A program made the position numbers and the translations under genes. Positions 1-10,900 of a stretch of 64,000 bases of DNA are shown here, piece after piece. Origin of the DNA: Balaenoptera acutorostrata (lineage: Eukaryota; Chordata; Mammalia; Artiodactyla; Balaenopteridae). The notes under the pieces were generated by a model. The model ran no database searches and had not been told where the DNA came from. It worked only from the letters and a program-made list of their open reading frames with translations. The DNA lies in assembly GCF_949987535.1 (NCBI RefSeq), contig NC_080066.1, positions 134,458,335-134,522,334 on the forward strand, written 5' to 3'. Within the stretch, counting starts at the first letter, position 1; each line of letters begins with the position of its first letter.

Positions 1-349
1 TCAGAATCAAGAAGTCTAATATGGCAGCTCAAACATCAGAAGATTCCAGGGAGCAACTTGAGAGTCAGGGAAGGCAAATGCAGATCTATTTACTCATAGC
101 AGGCCACCCGTCCATCACAGAGTTCACTAGTCGTGAGAATAAGCCAAGGGTAGTTAAGTGAGACAATGAGTTCTAATCAAGGTAACAGAGAAGCACAGCA
201 ACAGGTTTTGGTTCAGCATAGGAGGGTGCAATGGGTCCCATGTCTTCAGGAGCACAGAAGAGTCCTAAAAGGTTCTTTGGCTTTACTTGACACAGGCATA
301 CTGGATATATCTGACTGAAGACAGGGAACCAGGGACTTCCATTTTGGAA

Positions 350-398
350 AAATGCCAGACTAGAGATTCTGAAATCCACCAGCTATAAAAAGAATTTT
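350..398 (+). mobile_element. 5' piece of HAL1/L1M-like element (tentative)
   Basis: The sequence before the first SINE (CCAGACTAGAGATTC onward, A-rich) reads like the start of the old LINE that continues after 860. The SINE and an AT-rich patch would then have split it. This is recognition by eye only, and the family name is uncertain. Confidence 0.25.
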
Positions 399-412
399 AA
401 AAGATATATATA

Positions 413-684
413 GGGGCTTCCCTGGGTCTGGGAAGATCCCACATGCCGCGGAGCAACTAAGCCCGTGCGCCACAACTACTGAGCCTGCGCGTCTGGAGCC
501 TGTGCTCCACAACAAGAGAGGCCGCGACAGTGAGAGGCCCGCACACCGCAATGAAGAGTGGCCCCCGCTCGCCGCAACTAGAGAAAGCCCTCTCACAGAA
601 ACGAAGACCCAACACAGCTAAAAATAATAAATAAAATAATTAATTAATTAAAATAAAACAAAAGAAGTCACTCTATTTAAAACA
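413..684 (+). mobile_element. CHR-type tRNA-derived SINE, head-deleted copy
   Basis: The body matches the other SINEs here from GGAAGATCCCACATGCC to the AACACAGC(C/T)AAAAATAA tail. The stretch between the two CCCTGG motifs of the head is missing (about 55-60 bp compared with 4143), so the tRNA-derived A and B promoter boxes are gone. The likely target duplication AAAAGATATATATA lies at 399-412 and 685-698. The tail is long: an AT-rich part, then about 20 unrelated bases (GAAGTCACTCTATTTAAAAC), then A-rich sequence before the duplication. This suggests a short 3' flank copied with the SINE. The duplication is low-complexity, so the boundary is less certain than for the other copies. Confidence 0.85.
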
Positions 685-855
685 AAAAGATATATATATA
701 CATACACATACATACACACATACATATATATATAATATTATAAGGTATATTATCCATTATACTACTACACATATAGATAATAATCATATATCATGTTATA
801 TAATTATAATATATATAAACTGTATAATTATATAGACATATATTTATCAGTTTTT
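685..855. repeat. AT-rich (TA)n / (CATA)n low-complexity tract
   Basis: Alternating TA runs are mixed with CATACA units and AT-rich degenerate sequence. It directly follows the SINE tail and is probably a microsatellite grown from it and from the A-rich host element. Confidence 0.8.
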
Positions 856-859
856 TAAA

Positions 860-1880
860 AAAAATAAGTGAAATACCGGCAGACCTGCTAAGAAGCTAAG
901 GCTGAGATAAGAGAGGTGAAAGAGTTCGAATGCAGCCATTGTGAAAGACAAGAAGCCGGGTTGGAGACCCATTTGCACAGAGCTAGGATTCACCTCAGGA
1001 AAACGGTGAACCAGAAGACAGCCTGTCCAGCAATGGCAAGCACAAAGGAAACCTCGGCTCTGGATCGAGGTTGAAAAAACAAAACAACAACACAAAATTG
1101 TCCTCTGAGGTTTCAAAAAACCCAAATTGGCCACACACAGGGTTCAGGGCTAGAAATCACACTATCTGTGTGGCCCAGAAAACTTAGACGAGAACTTCAT
1201 TTAAAGTGGACACAGGTCCGTGGTGCCCCCAGGTACCTGGCAAAGACAATTGGAAATCTACGCAGAGAAACAAACCCTCAACCCAGGTCTCACAGCACCC
1301 CCTCAGAGATAATGCCAACAAATATGAACTCACACGAACTCACAATCAAAAATTACAAAATCCACCAGGAGACAAGCACCTGTGAACACGAGTCATCAGA
1401 AACAATAAACAATAGAACCAGAACTATAAAGGCTTCAGAAAATGGCAGCATCAGATTCTAAATGAAAGATAAGTACGCTTAATATTTTTAAACAAATGGA
1501 GGAATTGAAGCTATGAAGACCTCTTAATGAATAGGGAGGAAGACACTAAAATGGAAAAATAAAATGACTGGACAAATCTGAAAAAAAATAAAAGGAAACT
1601 GTAGTAGTGGAAATAAAATAATTGTAAATTCGAACTCAGTGAAACCACAAGGATACCATCAGCCAAATCCTGAATGTGGGAAATTCCACAGGACAAATGA
1701 CCTGTTTCTTCAACAACTAGATGGCAAGGATGAAAACAAATGAAATGGAACTGTTATAGATTAAAAGAGATATAAAAGACCTCAACCAAATGCAATGTGA
1801 GGATCCTGATTCAAATAAACGAAATCTAAAATATTGTTAAGAAATTATATTTAAAGAGAATTGTTTGAGGGACTACAAAT
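860..1880 (+). mobile_element. Old HAL1/L1M-like LINE fragment
   Basis: The block reads as ancient mammalian LINE sequence on the + strand. It contains the stretch around GGGCTAGAAATCACAC and TCCGTGGTGCCCCCAGGTACCTGGCA, then A-rich ORF1-like sequence. From about 1700 there is a 3'-UTR-like stretch (GGAACTGTTATAGATTAAAAG, CAAATGCAATGTGAGGATCC). The 97-codon open frame at 1168-1461 is a relic and shows no intact domain. A direct step from ORF1-like to 3'-end-like sequence would fit HAL1, which lacks ORF2, but the family is recalled from memory and not checked. Confidence 0.4.
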
Positions 1881-3160
1881 ATTTATGCTGACATTGCTAA
1901 AATGGGCTTTTGTCTTAGACTATACTGGGGGACAATATAAGAAACAGCCATCTACCAGCCCTCCACAGTTTTCACTGTAAGAATACCATCTGGGATAATG
2001 TCACTACCCTATGGTGTGCTCTTAATGAAGACCTGAGGGAGGATTTGCTTTCAAGTCTCCAGAGAAAAACTGCTTCTCCTAAACTGATTCACTTTTATCT
2101 CAAGGATACTGCAGCTCTTGAAACCATGACTGTTTTTCTTTTTCCTTTGGTCTTTAGGAAACTCAAAGTCGAATACGCAATCCACCTCAAGCAGCTGCAC
2201 AGAACCATATGGGACACATTCCTGTGTGCTATTTTATCCCAAATTAGCTCTATTTGCCTTTCCCTGGATTCCCTTAACCATATAGTTTATACTTTGCATA
2301 TTTTTATAATCCACCTCAAGGTTTAAATAAAATTGTAAACCACCTCAAATTCTTGGTGTCTACTTTAGGAGGAACCCAAGCTTTATATAAGTTTTTTGGG
2401 GGGTGATTAGAGATGGTGCTTACAATGTGAATGCCACCTAGACACTCAACAAAAGTGTTTCTGCACTCAGCTTTTTATCTCAAATAAGCTATAGTTCTTT
2501 AAAGGCACAAAACTGTATCTTCTCCAACTTTATATCATATATGCCTTGCACACTTAACTAATCTGTTTAGGGGTGAAAGAACAAGAGCATCATTAAGACT
2601 TCACACAATAGTGTAATGCTCTAAGGTTTACTGACAGGAATGAATAAAGCTACATTCTTTGGAGCCAATGTCTGAATCTGTGCAATAGATATTCATAATC
2701 TGCTAAGACACAAAATCCTGGAGAGAGAGATAAATACTGATGGGTACTTCATAGGTTAATAGCACATTACATTCTACTCCTAAGTATATTGAAAATATAG
2801 CCCAAATTAATATGGGAGATGCAAGTCATAGTAAATTCATTAGACTCCCTCCTCTTTTAAATTCGTATTCTGTTTCTGAAATTTTGGTCAAACTCATATG
2901 CTGTTCATGCTAGACCATCACATATGATAACTTAGTATCCGACTCTGTTTGAAATTCCATATATCCCATTTTCTGTTTGTATTAGAATAGCCTAAATAAG
3001 ACTAGAGGCTAAAAAGCGGAGACACACATGATGGGGTACTGGCAGTATGAGTCTCAGTTCCCAGGGAACCAGAGCTACAGTAGAAACGAGAGATGGGCTG
3101 GGCAACGATGACGCAGGGTACCAAAAGCAACTGTAATGTCTGTATTTACTGTATATTTTA
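1881..3160. other. Unique AT-rich sequence, no gene
   Basis: I recognise no repeat or coding homology here. The only structured item is a splice-acceptor-like pyrimidine tract at about 2130-2157, followed by AATAAA at 2325 (see findings). The rest is ordinary old non-coding DNA. Confidence 0.5.
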
Positions 3161-3164
3161 AAGA

Positions 3165-3310
3165 AGAATTTATTATTCCCATTTTAGAGGTGAGAAAATC
3201 AAGGTTCTCAGAAGTTATTTAATTTCCCTGAGGTCCACAAAGAGAAAGTGACCGAACCAGAATTTGAATTTAGAGGTAGATATCTAATTCTAAAGCTTCT
3301 TCCATACCAT
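3165..3310 (-). mobile_element. MIR SINE fragment
   Basis: The series ATTATTCCCATTTTAGAGGTGAGAAAATCAAG..TTCTCAGAAG, followed by AGTGACCGAACCAG, is the reverse complement of the MIR core (CCTCATCTGTAAAATGGGGATAATA). It is diverged, as expected for this old family. Confidence 0.7.
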
Positions 3311-3424
3311 CCTGCAGTGGAGAGAAGCAGCATAAAAAAAATGTAAACAATGTGTTTGAGGGTTTGGAGGAATGAGAACAACATGGGGAAGAAAGAAAGA
3401 AACAAACTGATAGGAAAAGGAAAG

Positions 3425-3645
3425 TGATATTTATTAATTCAACTGCTGTGAGCCAAGCACTTTTACGTGCCTTACCTTATTTAAGTCATGCAACCACTTT
3501 GTTTGGTAGGACGTTTTTGTCCACGGACAAGATGAGCCTCAGAAAAGGAAAGTGACATCTCCAAGTCACACAGCAAGTAAATACATAGCTGGGAATCAAA
3601 TCCACATGTTGTGACCTGAAGTCAGGGACTCCAAAGGCCATTCTT
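3425..3645 (-). mobile_element. MIR SINE, nearly full length
   Basis: It reads TATTTATTAATTCAAC, then GAGCCAAGCACTTTTACGTG, GATGAGCCTCAGAAAAGG, AAGTCACACAGCAAGTAAAT and CTGGGAATCAAATCC. These are the successive reverse-complement blocks of MIR from its 3' end to its tRNA-like head. Confidence 0.8.
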
Positions 3646-4125
3646 CAAACACAAATTACCTTCATTCTCTTATTTCTATTGGGTTTTGTTCAGCTCTGTC
3701 TGACCAAATCTCAAGAACCAGTCCAGGAAGAGGTCAAGAATACACTACAAGCTATCAGAGCTGCCCTGTCCAGCAGGGCTAGGGTGACCAACCAACCTGG
3801 TTTCCCCAGGTCTGAAGCATTTCTCAGGATACGGGACTTTCAGTGCTGAAATCAAGGCAATTCCAGGCAGATACTGATGGGAGAACTCAATGGCTCAGCC
3901 AGAGAGGGATCTATCCACCATGGGGTTACTAGTTCCATGCAGAGATGGCCTTAGCATGGCAGCCAAGTAGCAGGGTGCCAGGATGGTCGAGCAGACACAG
4001 TAGGGGACAAACAAGAAGACAATGAGATGGAGTTGGAGTTCTAGGAATTCAGGAGCCGGTCTTGTGAAAACAACACACATAAGATGATGTTTCTCTTACA
4101 CTAGGCTAAGAGTCTTTCTGGATTT
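3646..4125. other. Unassigned sequence, possible old DNA-transposon piece
   Basis: There is no gene. Around 3780-3875 the phrases AGGGTGACCAACCAACCTGG and GGATACGGGACTTTCAGTGC resemble an old mammalian DNA-transposon-type repeat, but I cannot place the family or its ends. Confidence 0.3.
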
Positions 4126-4142
4126 AAAAAATACTCTTACAG

Positions 4143-4445
4143 GGGCTTCCCTGGTGGCGCAGTGGTTGAGAGTCTGCCTGCCAATGCAGCGGACGCAGGT
4201 TCGAGCCCTGGTCTGGGAGGATCCCACATGCCTCGGAGCGGCTGGGCCCGTGAGCCACAACTACTGAGCCTGCGCGTCTGGAGCCTGTGCTCCGCAACAA
4301 GAGAGGCCACGATGGTGAGAGGCCTGCGCACCGCGATGAAGAGTGGCCCCCGCTCACCGCAACTAGAGAAAGCCCTCGCACAGAAACGAAGACCCAACAC
4401 AGCCATAAATGAATGAATAAATAAATAAATTTAAAAAAATTTAAA
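4143..4445 (+). mobile_element. CHR-type SINE, complete, young
   Basis: This copy is full length. It has the head GGCTTCCCTGGTGGCGCAG, an A-box-like TGGCGCAGTGGTTGAGAG, the B box GGTTCGAGCCC, the tRNA-unrelated body and a (GAAT/AAAT)n then A-rich tail. A perfect 17-bp target duplication (AAAAAATACTCTTACAG) flanks it at 4126-4142 and 4446-4462 and begins with the A-run expected for L1 endonuclease. The open frames of 84-89 codons seen here on both strands are SINE artefacts. Confidence 0.97.
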
Positions 4446-4462
4446 AAAAAATACTCTTACAG

Positions 4463-5150
4463 CACCAGAACTGCCCTGACGAACATCTAATTCTACCAGT
4501 TTGTTCTGAACAAAGGGTTTTTTCCCAAGCCCTTTGCCTCACATCCATCTACAGAACATAATTTTGAAATTGATGTCTTTGAACCCTGGCTTCTCTCCTC
4601 ACCCTAAGCACTGACACTCTCTTTAGTGTCTTTACCCCTCTCTTTTTAGACAACCAGTATTCTGAATTTTGTCCATCTTATCAAAATCTGGAAAGGCTCT
4701 GCAATCATTCATTGAATCCACCGGTGTGAATGTAAGCCAAAGCGGACTTTTCCCCAGGGTATTTTCACCTTATTTTATCCTACATCTCCAACTGTGGAGT
4801 GACTGGCTCTCCTTATAGCACCAAAGAGGACATGGGATAGTTGTCGGGGTGTGTGGAGAGGAACGGCTCTCCCTAACCTCCGCCACTACCACAGTCCACG
4901 GAGTTGACATCGGACAAGTAAATCTGATTCAGAACTGCAAGCACCTGGTTGAAAAAAATGGGTAAGGCTTGTCCTCTTTTGAAACTTTATTTACCTAACT
5001 TATTTTGTCCCCAGAATTAGAATAGTAAAAGAGTTTTTAAAAAGTTGTTCCCTGAATCCAGGAGATATCTCTCTTTTGACAGTTCACTGAAAAATCACTC
5101 AAGTGAAGGAGGGAGAATAGGATAGCAGAGGCTTTTTGCAATTTTCTTCA
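4463..5150. other. Unique sequence, no gene recognised
   Basis: No repeat is recognised. A donor-like AATGGGTAAGG occurs near 4959-4969, but no matching conserved coding frame is visible. Confidence 0.5.
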
Positions 5151-5154
5151 TATT

Positions 5155-5660
5155 ACATTTTTTTAAACTTTTTATTGAGGTATTACCTGTTGTGTAGAGA
5201 AGTACACAAATCACAAGTACACAGCTCATATTTTTAAAAACCTGAACACTCATGTAATCAGCACCCAGATCAAGAAACAAAATACGTATTACCAGTCCTT
5301 CCCTACCCATCCAGAGATAAACCATACAAATGAAATCATCTGCTTTGTATTCTTTTCTGGCTGGCTTCTTTCACTCAGTATTATCTTTGTGAGATGTTGC
5401 TGCATGGGGCACTGTTTGTTCTTTCTCACTGCTGTAAAACCTGCCTTTGAATGAATATAACACGACTTATTTTCCATTCTAGTGTTAACGACCATTTGTA
5501 GTTTCTACCTTGAGGTGACTACAAATAGTGCCTCTATGAACTTGATTATACATGCCTTTTGGTGAACATATGTATGCATTTCAGTTGGTAATATACACTT
5601 AGGGATAAAATCACAGGGTCATGGGATATGCATGCAAATGTTCAACTTCAGAAGATATCA
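5155..5660 (-). mobile_element. L1M-type LINE 3' UTR fragment
   Basis: The block starts with a T-tract followed by ACTTTTTATTGAGGTATTACC. It continues with AACACTCATGTAATCAGCACCC, CTTCTTTCACTCAGTATTATC and GTTGCTGCATGGGGCACTG. These are successive reverse-complement landmarks of the 3' UTR of old mammalian L1. It is heavily diverged and 5'-truncated. Confidence 0.8.
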
Positions 5661-5989
5661 CCAAACGGTCTTCAAAGCCTTAGCCATTTCCAAGGACAGA
5701 ACAATTGATAATGAGAGCGCAGATTTAGAAGAAATTCTGGAAATCTGGTGAGCACATTCCCTGGTTTCTGGCTGACTTGCATTCCCACGGACTCCAGTGG
5801 GCACAAAGCTCTTAATAAAGAAGGCACATCCCCTTTTTTCTGTACCCCTTTCACTAACCTTAACTTGGTAAAAGCAGCCATGGAATGACCATGGGGTAGG
5901 GACCCTGATTTTCAACCTACAACCCCTGTAAATCTCCTGGCTCCAAGCTGGCCAAGCATGGCAACAGTTTGGAACACACTTTCTAAATA

Positions 5990-6085
5990 CACAGAGCTGG
6001 GTTGGGCTCCGTCACCGACTAGCAAGACATTTAGCTTCTCTGAACCAGCTTCCTTATCTGTAAATTGGCAATTGTCATATAAAGG
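5990..6085 (+). mobile_element. MIR core fragment
   Basis: TTAGCTTCTCTGAACCAGC, followed by TTCCTTATCTGTAAATTGGC, matches the MIR segment 'cctctctgtgcctcagtttcctcatctgtaaaatgg'. The fragment is cut by the neighbouring LTR. Confidence 0.6.
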
Positions 6086-6115
6086 CACTTGTCCAGGACT
6101 TGTCACTAAGGAGAT

Positions 6116-6510
6116 TATATTAGTCACTTAGAGCTGCCATAACAAGTACCACAAACTGGGTGGTTTAAACAAACAAAATTTATTCTTTCACAGTTCTGGA
6201 GACCAGAAGTCAGAAATCAATGTGTCGGCAACAGTTCGTTCCTTCTGGGATCTCTGAGGGCGAATCTGTTCCATGCCTCTCTCCTGGCTGCTGGCAACCC
6301 TTGGCATTTCTCAGCTTGCAGCTACTTAAATCCAGTCTCTGCCTACATGGTCACATGTAGGCCTTCTTCCCTGTGTGTCTCTCTGTGTCCACCCTAATCC
6401 AGTATGACCTCATCTTAATCATCATCTGCAAAGACCCTATTTCCAAATAAGATCATATTCTGAGGTTCTGGTGGACATGAATTTTGGGAGACACTATTCA
6501 ACTCAAAGCA
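6116..6510 (-). mobile_element. Solo MaLR LTR (MLT1-type)
   Basis: It reads AGAGCTGCCATAACAAGTACC, ACAAACTGGGTGGTTTAAAC, TTCACAGTTCTGGAGACCAG, AGACCCTATTTCCAAATAAG and ATGAATTTTGGGAGACAC. This is the reverse complement of the ERVL-MaLR LTR series that begins at its 5' end with GAATTGTGTCCCCCC-like sequence. It is about 395 bp, close to the usual MLT1 length, with no internal region, so it is a solo LTR. No 5-bp target duplication is recognisable, consistent with age. Confidence 0.85.
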
Positions 6511-6584
6511 GGGACATTTAATAAATAGTAACTATTAGTATCTACTATTTTATTATTTTACTGACTGATGGCTGGATGGATGGA

Positions 6585-6745
6585 CCTCTCATTCAACAAC
6601 TCGACAAATAGTAATGAATGTCTACTATGTGCCAGGCACAGTTATAGGTGTTGGCGATACGGTCCCTGCTCTCATGAAAGTTACATGCTAAGGGAGCAGA
6701 GAGGGAGAGCAACAAATCTATACATAATCATATAACCTGTCAGAC
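6585..6745 (+). mobile_element. Ancient repeat, 'TGTGCCAGGCAC' family, unassigned
   Basis: It contains CTACTATGTGCCAGGCACAG, TTATAGGTGTTGGCGATACG, GTCCCTGCTCTCATGAAAG and GGGAGCAGAGAGGGAGAGC. This order recurs elsewhere in the window (16.3, 31.1, 34.1, 46.7 and 55.2 kb) and is a widespread old mammalian repeat. I cannot give the family name with confidence. Confidence 0.6.
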
Positions 6746-7701
6746 GGTGACGATAAGAAGAAAAGGAACAGTGTATCTAAAAATTCCGACTTTGTTCCCT
6801 CCGTTCTACCCTGTACGGGACCTTCTGCTCTGGGGCCTTGCTGTCGTTGTTGTCACATCAGCCCTTCGTTGTGTTCTTTGCAAAGGAGGACATGAATTTT
6901 CCCATCTAAAAATGAGAAAACCCATTCCGGATAGCACTTTCCACTACAGTGGACAAATTAATCATGATTATACCATAAACTGGAGACTTGTATAACCAAG
7001 GAAATGGTTCTAAATGAAAGAATAGCTCACAGAGTAGGAGGTAAATCGGATTCCACAAGTGATAATAAGAAAGAGCAAAAGGAGGGCAGTTAGGTATCAG
7101 GCTGCATGAATCATTTACTATAAATCCAGATGTTTGCAAAATGAAAAACAGGCCAAGTCCATGACCTCGTGAAGTGATGTAAGGACTGGTTAAAATATGA
7201 TGGGAGAATAAATATCATGGATTTTTTTTTTTTAAGTCATGAAAAGGCCATTTACCTATCTATCACCTAAAAACATGTAGGGATAAAATATATATATATT
7301 GAAATTTTTATTTTGAACTGCCATCAAACCACTTAAATTTTTTTAGTAACCAAAGTTTCAATTATTATAAATCAGTAGCACAGCATGAGTGGCTTGTTAT
7401 ATCACTGTGGAGAGAAAAACACTTTGTTAAGCTCGTTTCCAAGGAAATGAAACGCTTTTCAGACATATCATTAACGCTCATAAAATTCCCCGAAGCCAAG
7501 TAGAGGGCAGATGTTATTTTTCAGAATGGTCACAGACCATCAATACGAGGAAATCTCAGTTAATTGAGTATTTATTTGCTTATTTATACTTGGAGAAACC
7601 AATTTAAGAAAGGAGACAGAGGTGATCTGTATTATTAAAATACATATCAAACAACATAGAAGGAACCTACGGTTTAAAAAAAAAAAGTGAAGTGTACGTG
7701 G
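6746..7701. other. Unique sequence, no gene recognised
   Basis: There is no coding homology. A T-run lies at 7220-7233 and a short (TA)n at 7288-7300. One CTCF-like motif lies at 7497-7510 (separate entry). Confidence 0.5.
7497..7510 (+). promoter_or_regulatory. CTCF-like core motif (CAAGTAGAGGGCAG)
   Basis: It matches 13 of 14 positions of the CTCF core CCASYAGRKGGCRS, with one mismatch at the second base. It lies in repeat-free sequence. A motif this short needs binding or conservation data, and occupancy is not shown. Confidence 0.3.
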
Positions 7702-7947
7702 AGAATTAACCTATCACAAACAGAAGCAAAACACCAATGAAGTGGAAACTGTCTGCTCTTGTACATTCATGAAGCAAAGAATCTTGAACCCCCCAAGACC
7801 CCTCCTGAGTTTGTACTAACCCAGAATTAACCTATCACAAACAGAAGCAAAACACCAATGAAGTGGAAACTGTCTACTCTTGTACATTCATGAAGCAAAG
7901 AATCTTGAACCACCCCCCCAAGACCCCTCCTGAGTTTGTACTAACGC
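7702..7947. repeat. Recent 121-bp tandem duplication (two units)
   Basis: Unit 1 is 7702-7822 and unit 2 is 7823-7947. Both begin AGAATTAACCTATCAC and run to TTGTACTAAC(C/G)C. They differ by two substitutions and a 4-nt change in a C-run. AGAATT stands at the start of unit 1, at the junction and again after unit 2 (7948-7953), giving 6 bp of junction microhomology. The near-identity shows the event is young compared with the surrounding sequence. Confidence 0.97.
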
Positions 7948-7953
7948 AGAATT

Positions 7954-10900
7954 CATTTCTACACTGACCCAGAACATTGCCGGTACCTCAAGATTCCACT
8001 GCTTTAACCACCACACACCACACTCTACACACCACACTCCCACTCATATTTCCCAATCCCATATTTCTCTGTATTCTCCCTGAATTGTTCTGCTTCATGA
8101 TGGGATGTTTGGACCACTATTCTTATCCTTTTCCCATCACCACCATTTTCTGGGAAACGACATCCCCACCTCCCATGTACTCCCACCTAGTACTTCTGTC
8201 CTCACTCTTCACAGCGTATCCACCTGCCTCTAATGTGCTTACCCTGCTTATAGGCTTGCAAGAGTTTCCCTGACCTACCCAAGAAAGGTAGAGATCATCT
8301 CGGATGCATAAAAGGCAGCAACAGTCAGGTCTTCATGGCTTTTTTGCCTATAGTAGCTAAGACTATGAATGAGCCTGTGGCGCCCTGAAAGACAATTCTG
8401 AATTCTGCAGTACGTACATTCACAGAATCACTCATTAAGTACATACTTACTGAGCCATGTTGGGTGATAAATTACCTCGACACATGGTAGCCTCCAAGTA
8501 TACTAACAGGCAAGCTCTCCCAGGGGTCACGGAACAGAAAGGCTCTCAGACTACCTTATGCTTGAATCACATGGTTCATCAAGTGAATTTAAAGCATGCA
8601 GTGAGAAGCAAGGGGAAAAGATATGGTGTCAGTTATCACACTTAGACTAGAGTGCAAGCAGGTGGAAGAAACCACACGACCGGAATTCTGGGTTCAGCCT
8701 TCCCCATGGATGCTATTGTTGCAAGGACCAGAGTTAGGGATGGGCAAGAGGGCCCAACAGATGAAGGTGCCTGGGGTCAGGGGCACACACGTGCTCTATC
8801 AGAGCAGTTCCATCAGGCCATAGCTGTAGTTTGGCAATTAGCCTATTGAGCTGCCATGGATTACATTGCACTTCTTTGGTTAAGGACACACAGGCCAAAA
8901 GCGGCATGTCAATGAATACCCAAATTAAGAGTTCATAAATATTCAGCACCTTGTGTGTACTTAGTGTGTTTTGAATATTTAGCAGCTACATGGTCCTTCA
9001 ACTCCTCTCTATGTTCATACACCTATGCTCTAATTAATTTGTTTGTCGAACAGGCTACTCCAGGCTTAACATATTAATGAGTTTCATCCATTCCATTTGT
9101 TTTCTCCTATAGCGGAACTGAACATTCTCAAACAACATAGCAAAATGTACATTAGGAGCAGCTACTGTGTCCCAAGGTCTGGGGGCAGAAAGAAGATGCA
9201 CAGAGCAGAAAGTAAAGGCAGAGAGTGAGCATGTGGGGACACGGGCAGCAAAGACACCCTGGAGGGGTTGCTCTGTGAAGTAAGACTTAAAAGCTGGGCG
9301 GGACCTGCCCTGGGGAAGCAGAGGGTTTGGGCCTTCCAGACAGAAGAGGAACGACCAAGCAAATGCACTTAAGAGTGACCCAGCCTGATGCCTGTGGAAA
9401 ACTAGAACATCATGTGCCAAGTGCAGAACGGGTGCATGGAAGATGGGGCTGGAGAGGGAACAGGCAGGCCAGCAGGTGGAAGGTCTACATCAAGCTGGAG
9501 CTGGATAACGCTGAGGAGGAGACAGGCCGCCTCCTTTGACGGCTGCATGCGGACTCGGGGTCCCAGCCAGGACTGCATGGTGGAGGCTCTGGGCATCACA
9601 GCCCAGGTTGCTGAGTGGTGAAAATCGAATGCGTTGCAGGTCAGCTGAGTAGGAGGCCAGTGGCGTCCGGGGAGCAGGAGGGGTACTGCTCAGCGGAGGC
9701 CCACTTCACCTCCACCTCTGTGCTGCAGCCGAGCCCCGTGGGCTTTGTTTGTCAGAACTGTCTCAGAGTAAATGAAGCGGGTTTCACCTCTTTCCCTTCC
9801 AACCGCTGATGGATGATCTCACCCAGCGGTGTACAGCGTTCAACACTATGTCATTTCACATTACGATTCCTGTTTGGTTTCTTGGCGAACAGGGGGCAGA
9901 CTCAGAGCTCAGTTTTGATTTCACAAAGGGTCCCCTTTGCTCCACTCATTATGGATAAACAAACCCCCTTTCTGGGCCCTTTTTCAACCAGAGCTGATTA
10001 GGTTGTATTTATATTTGTGGTAAAAGGGTAAACATCCTCCAATTTCTTTAAATATTCACTGAAAGACTCAGAAGGATCTAGTCTAACTCCTAATGCCCAA
10101 CCTATAACCTGGGAGCAGAGGGGAAGCTATAGGAAAGAAAGAAAATAAATATCTGTGAATTGTAAACTGTATGCTTCCTAGCTCTTCAAGCCAGCTTAAA
10201 TTACAATGGGCTGCTCCATTCTCTTATTCATTCACTCAGCAAACGTTCTGTGAGCCCTTAATGTGTAGGCAGCACATGTGTTTCACACAGTGATTCAACA
10301 TCAGGCCCAGGTAGTGTTCATATGACACAGTTTAATTTATAAGTTAGAGATGGATTTTTCCCTAAATTAATAATGCTTAAGTTTCCAGGCCCCTCCCTTG
10401 AACAGGTACTTTCCAAGACCCTGGGAGAGGACTTAGCAAAGAGTTTACATAGTTGTGTGTCTTATGAAACATGCAGAGGTATAATATTTTAACTGCATTG
10501 GCTTAAGCCCCATCATATATTTCCATTTTGGCCTTCCTTCAGCCACATTTCCCCTCGAGTTGGATGGCTTTGGAGTGGCTACAGGCATTTTGGGGTTCTG
10601 ACTAAGAAGTTAAATTGGGGGTACATTTGTGTTTAGCAGGATGTATGTATGTGGATCACAGTCATTTGCCATGGTTAGTTAAGTCATTATTAACCATCCC
10701 TGTACAGGACCTAATGCCAGGAATGCTCTTCCATCCACTGTGCTGACTTGCCCTGCATCAGGACCAAGGTACAGGGCCAAAGGTCACATCACGATCTGAA
10801 GGTGTCCTACTGAACCCTGTACACAAGTATGTGGGTAACAGGAGAAACAAGGTTTGACATGGAAGGAGCCAGAAGTCAGTCTGACTTTTCCAGTCATCAG

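Noticed and set aside
1168..1461. 97-codon frame
   Set aside because: Lies in an old LINE-like block. It is a degraded relic without an intact domain.
3775..3875. GGTGACCAACCAACCTGG-type block as a DNA transposon
   Set aside because: Resemblance only. I could not find inverted ends or a target duplication.
4160..4240. tRNA-like sequence with A and B boxes, as a possible tRNA gene
   Set aside because: It is the tRNA-derived head of a SINE, with no intact acceptor-stem pairing context and followed by the SINE body.
4124..4416. Several overlapping 84-129 codon frames that resemble each other at 0.4, 4.1, 25.6, 26.2, 42.6 and 57.2 kb
   Set aside because: They are translations of the CHR SINE body in different frames. 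Their similarity reflects the repeat, not a protein family.
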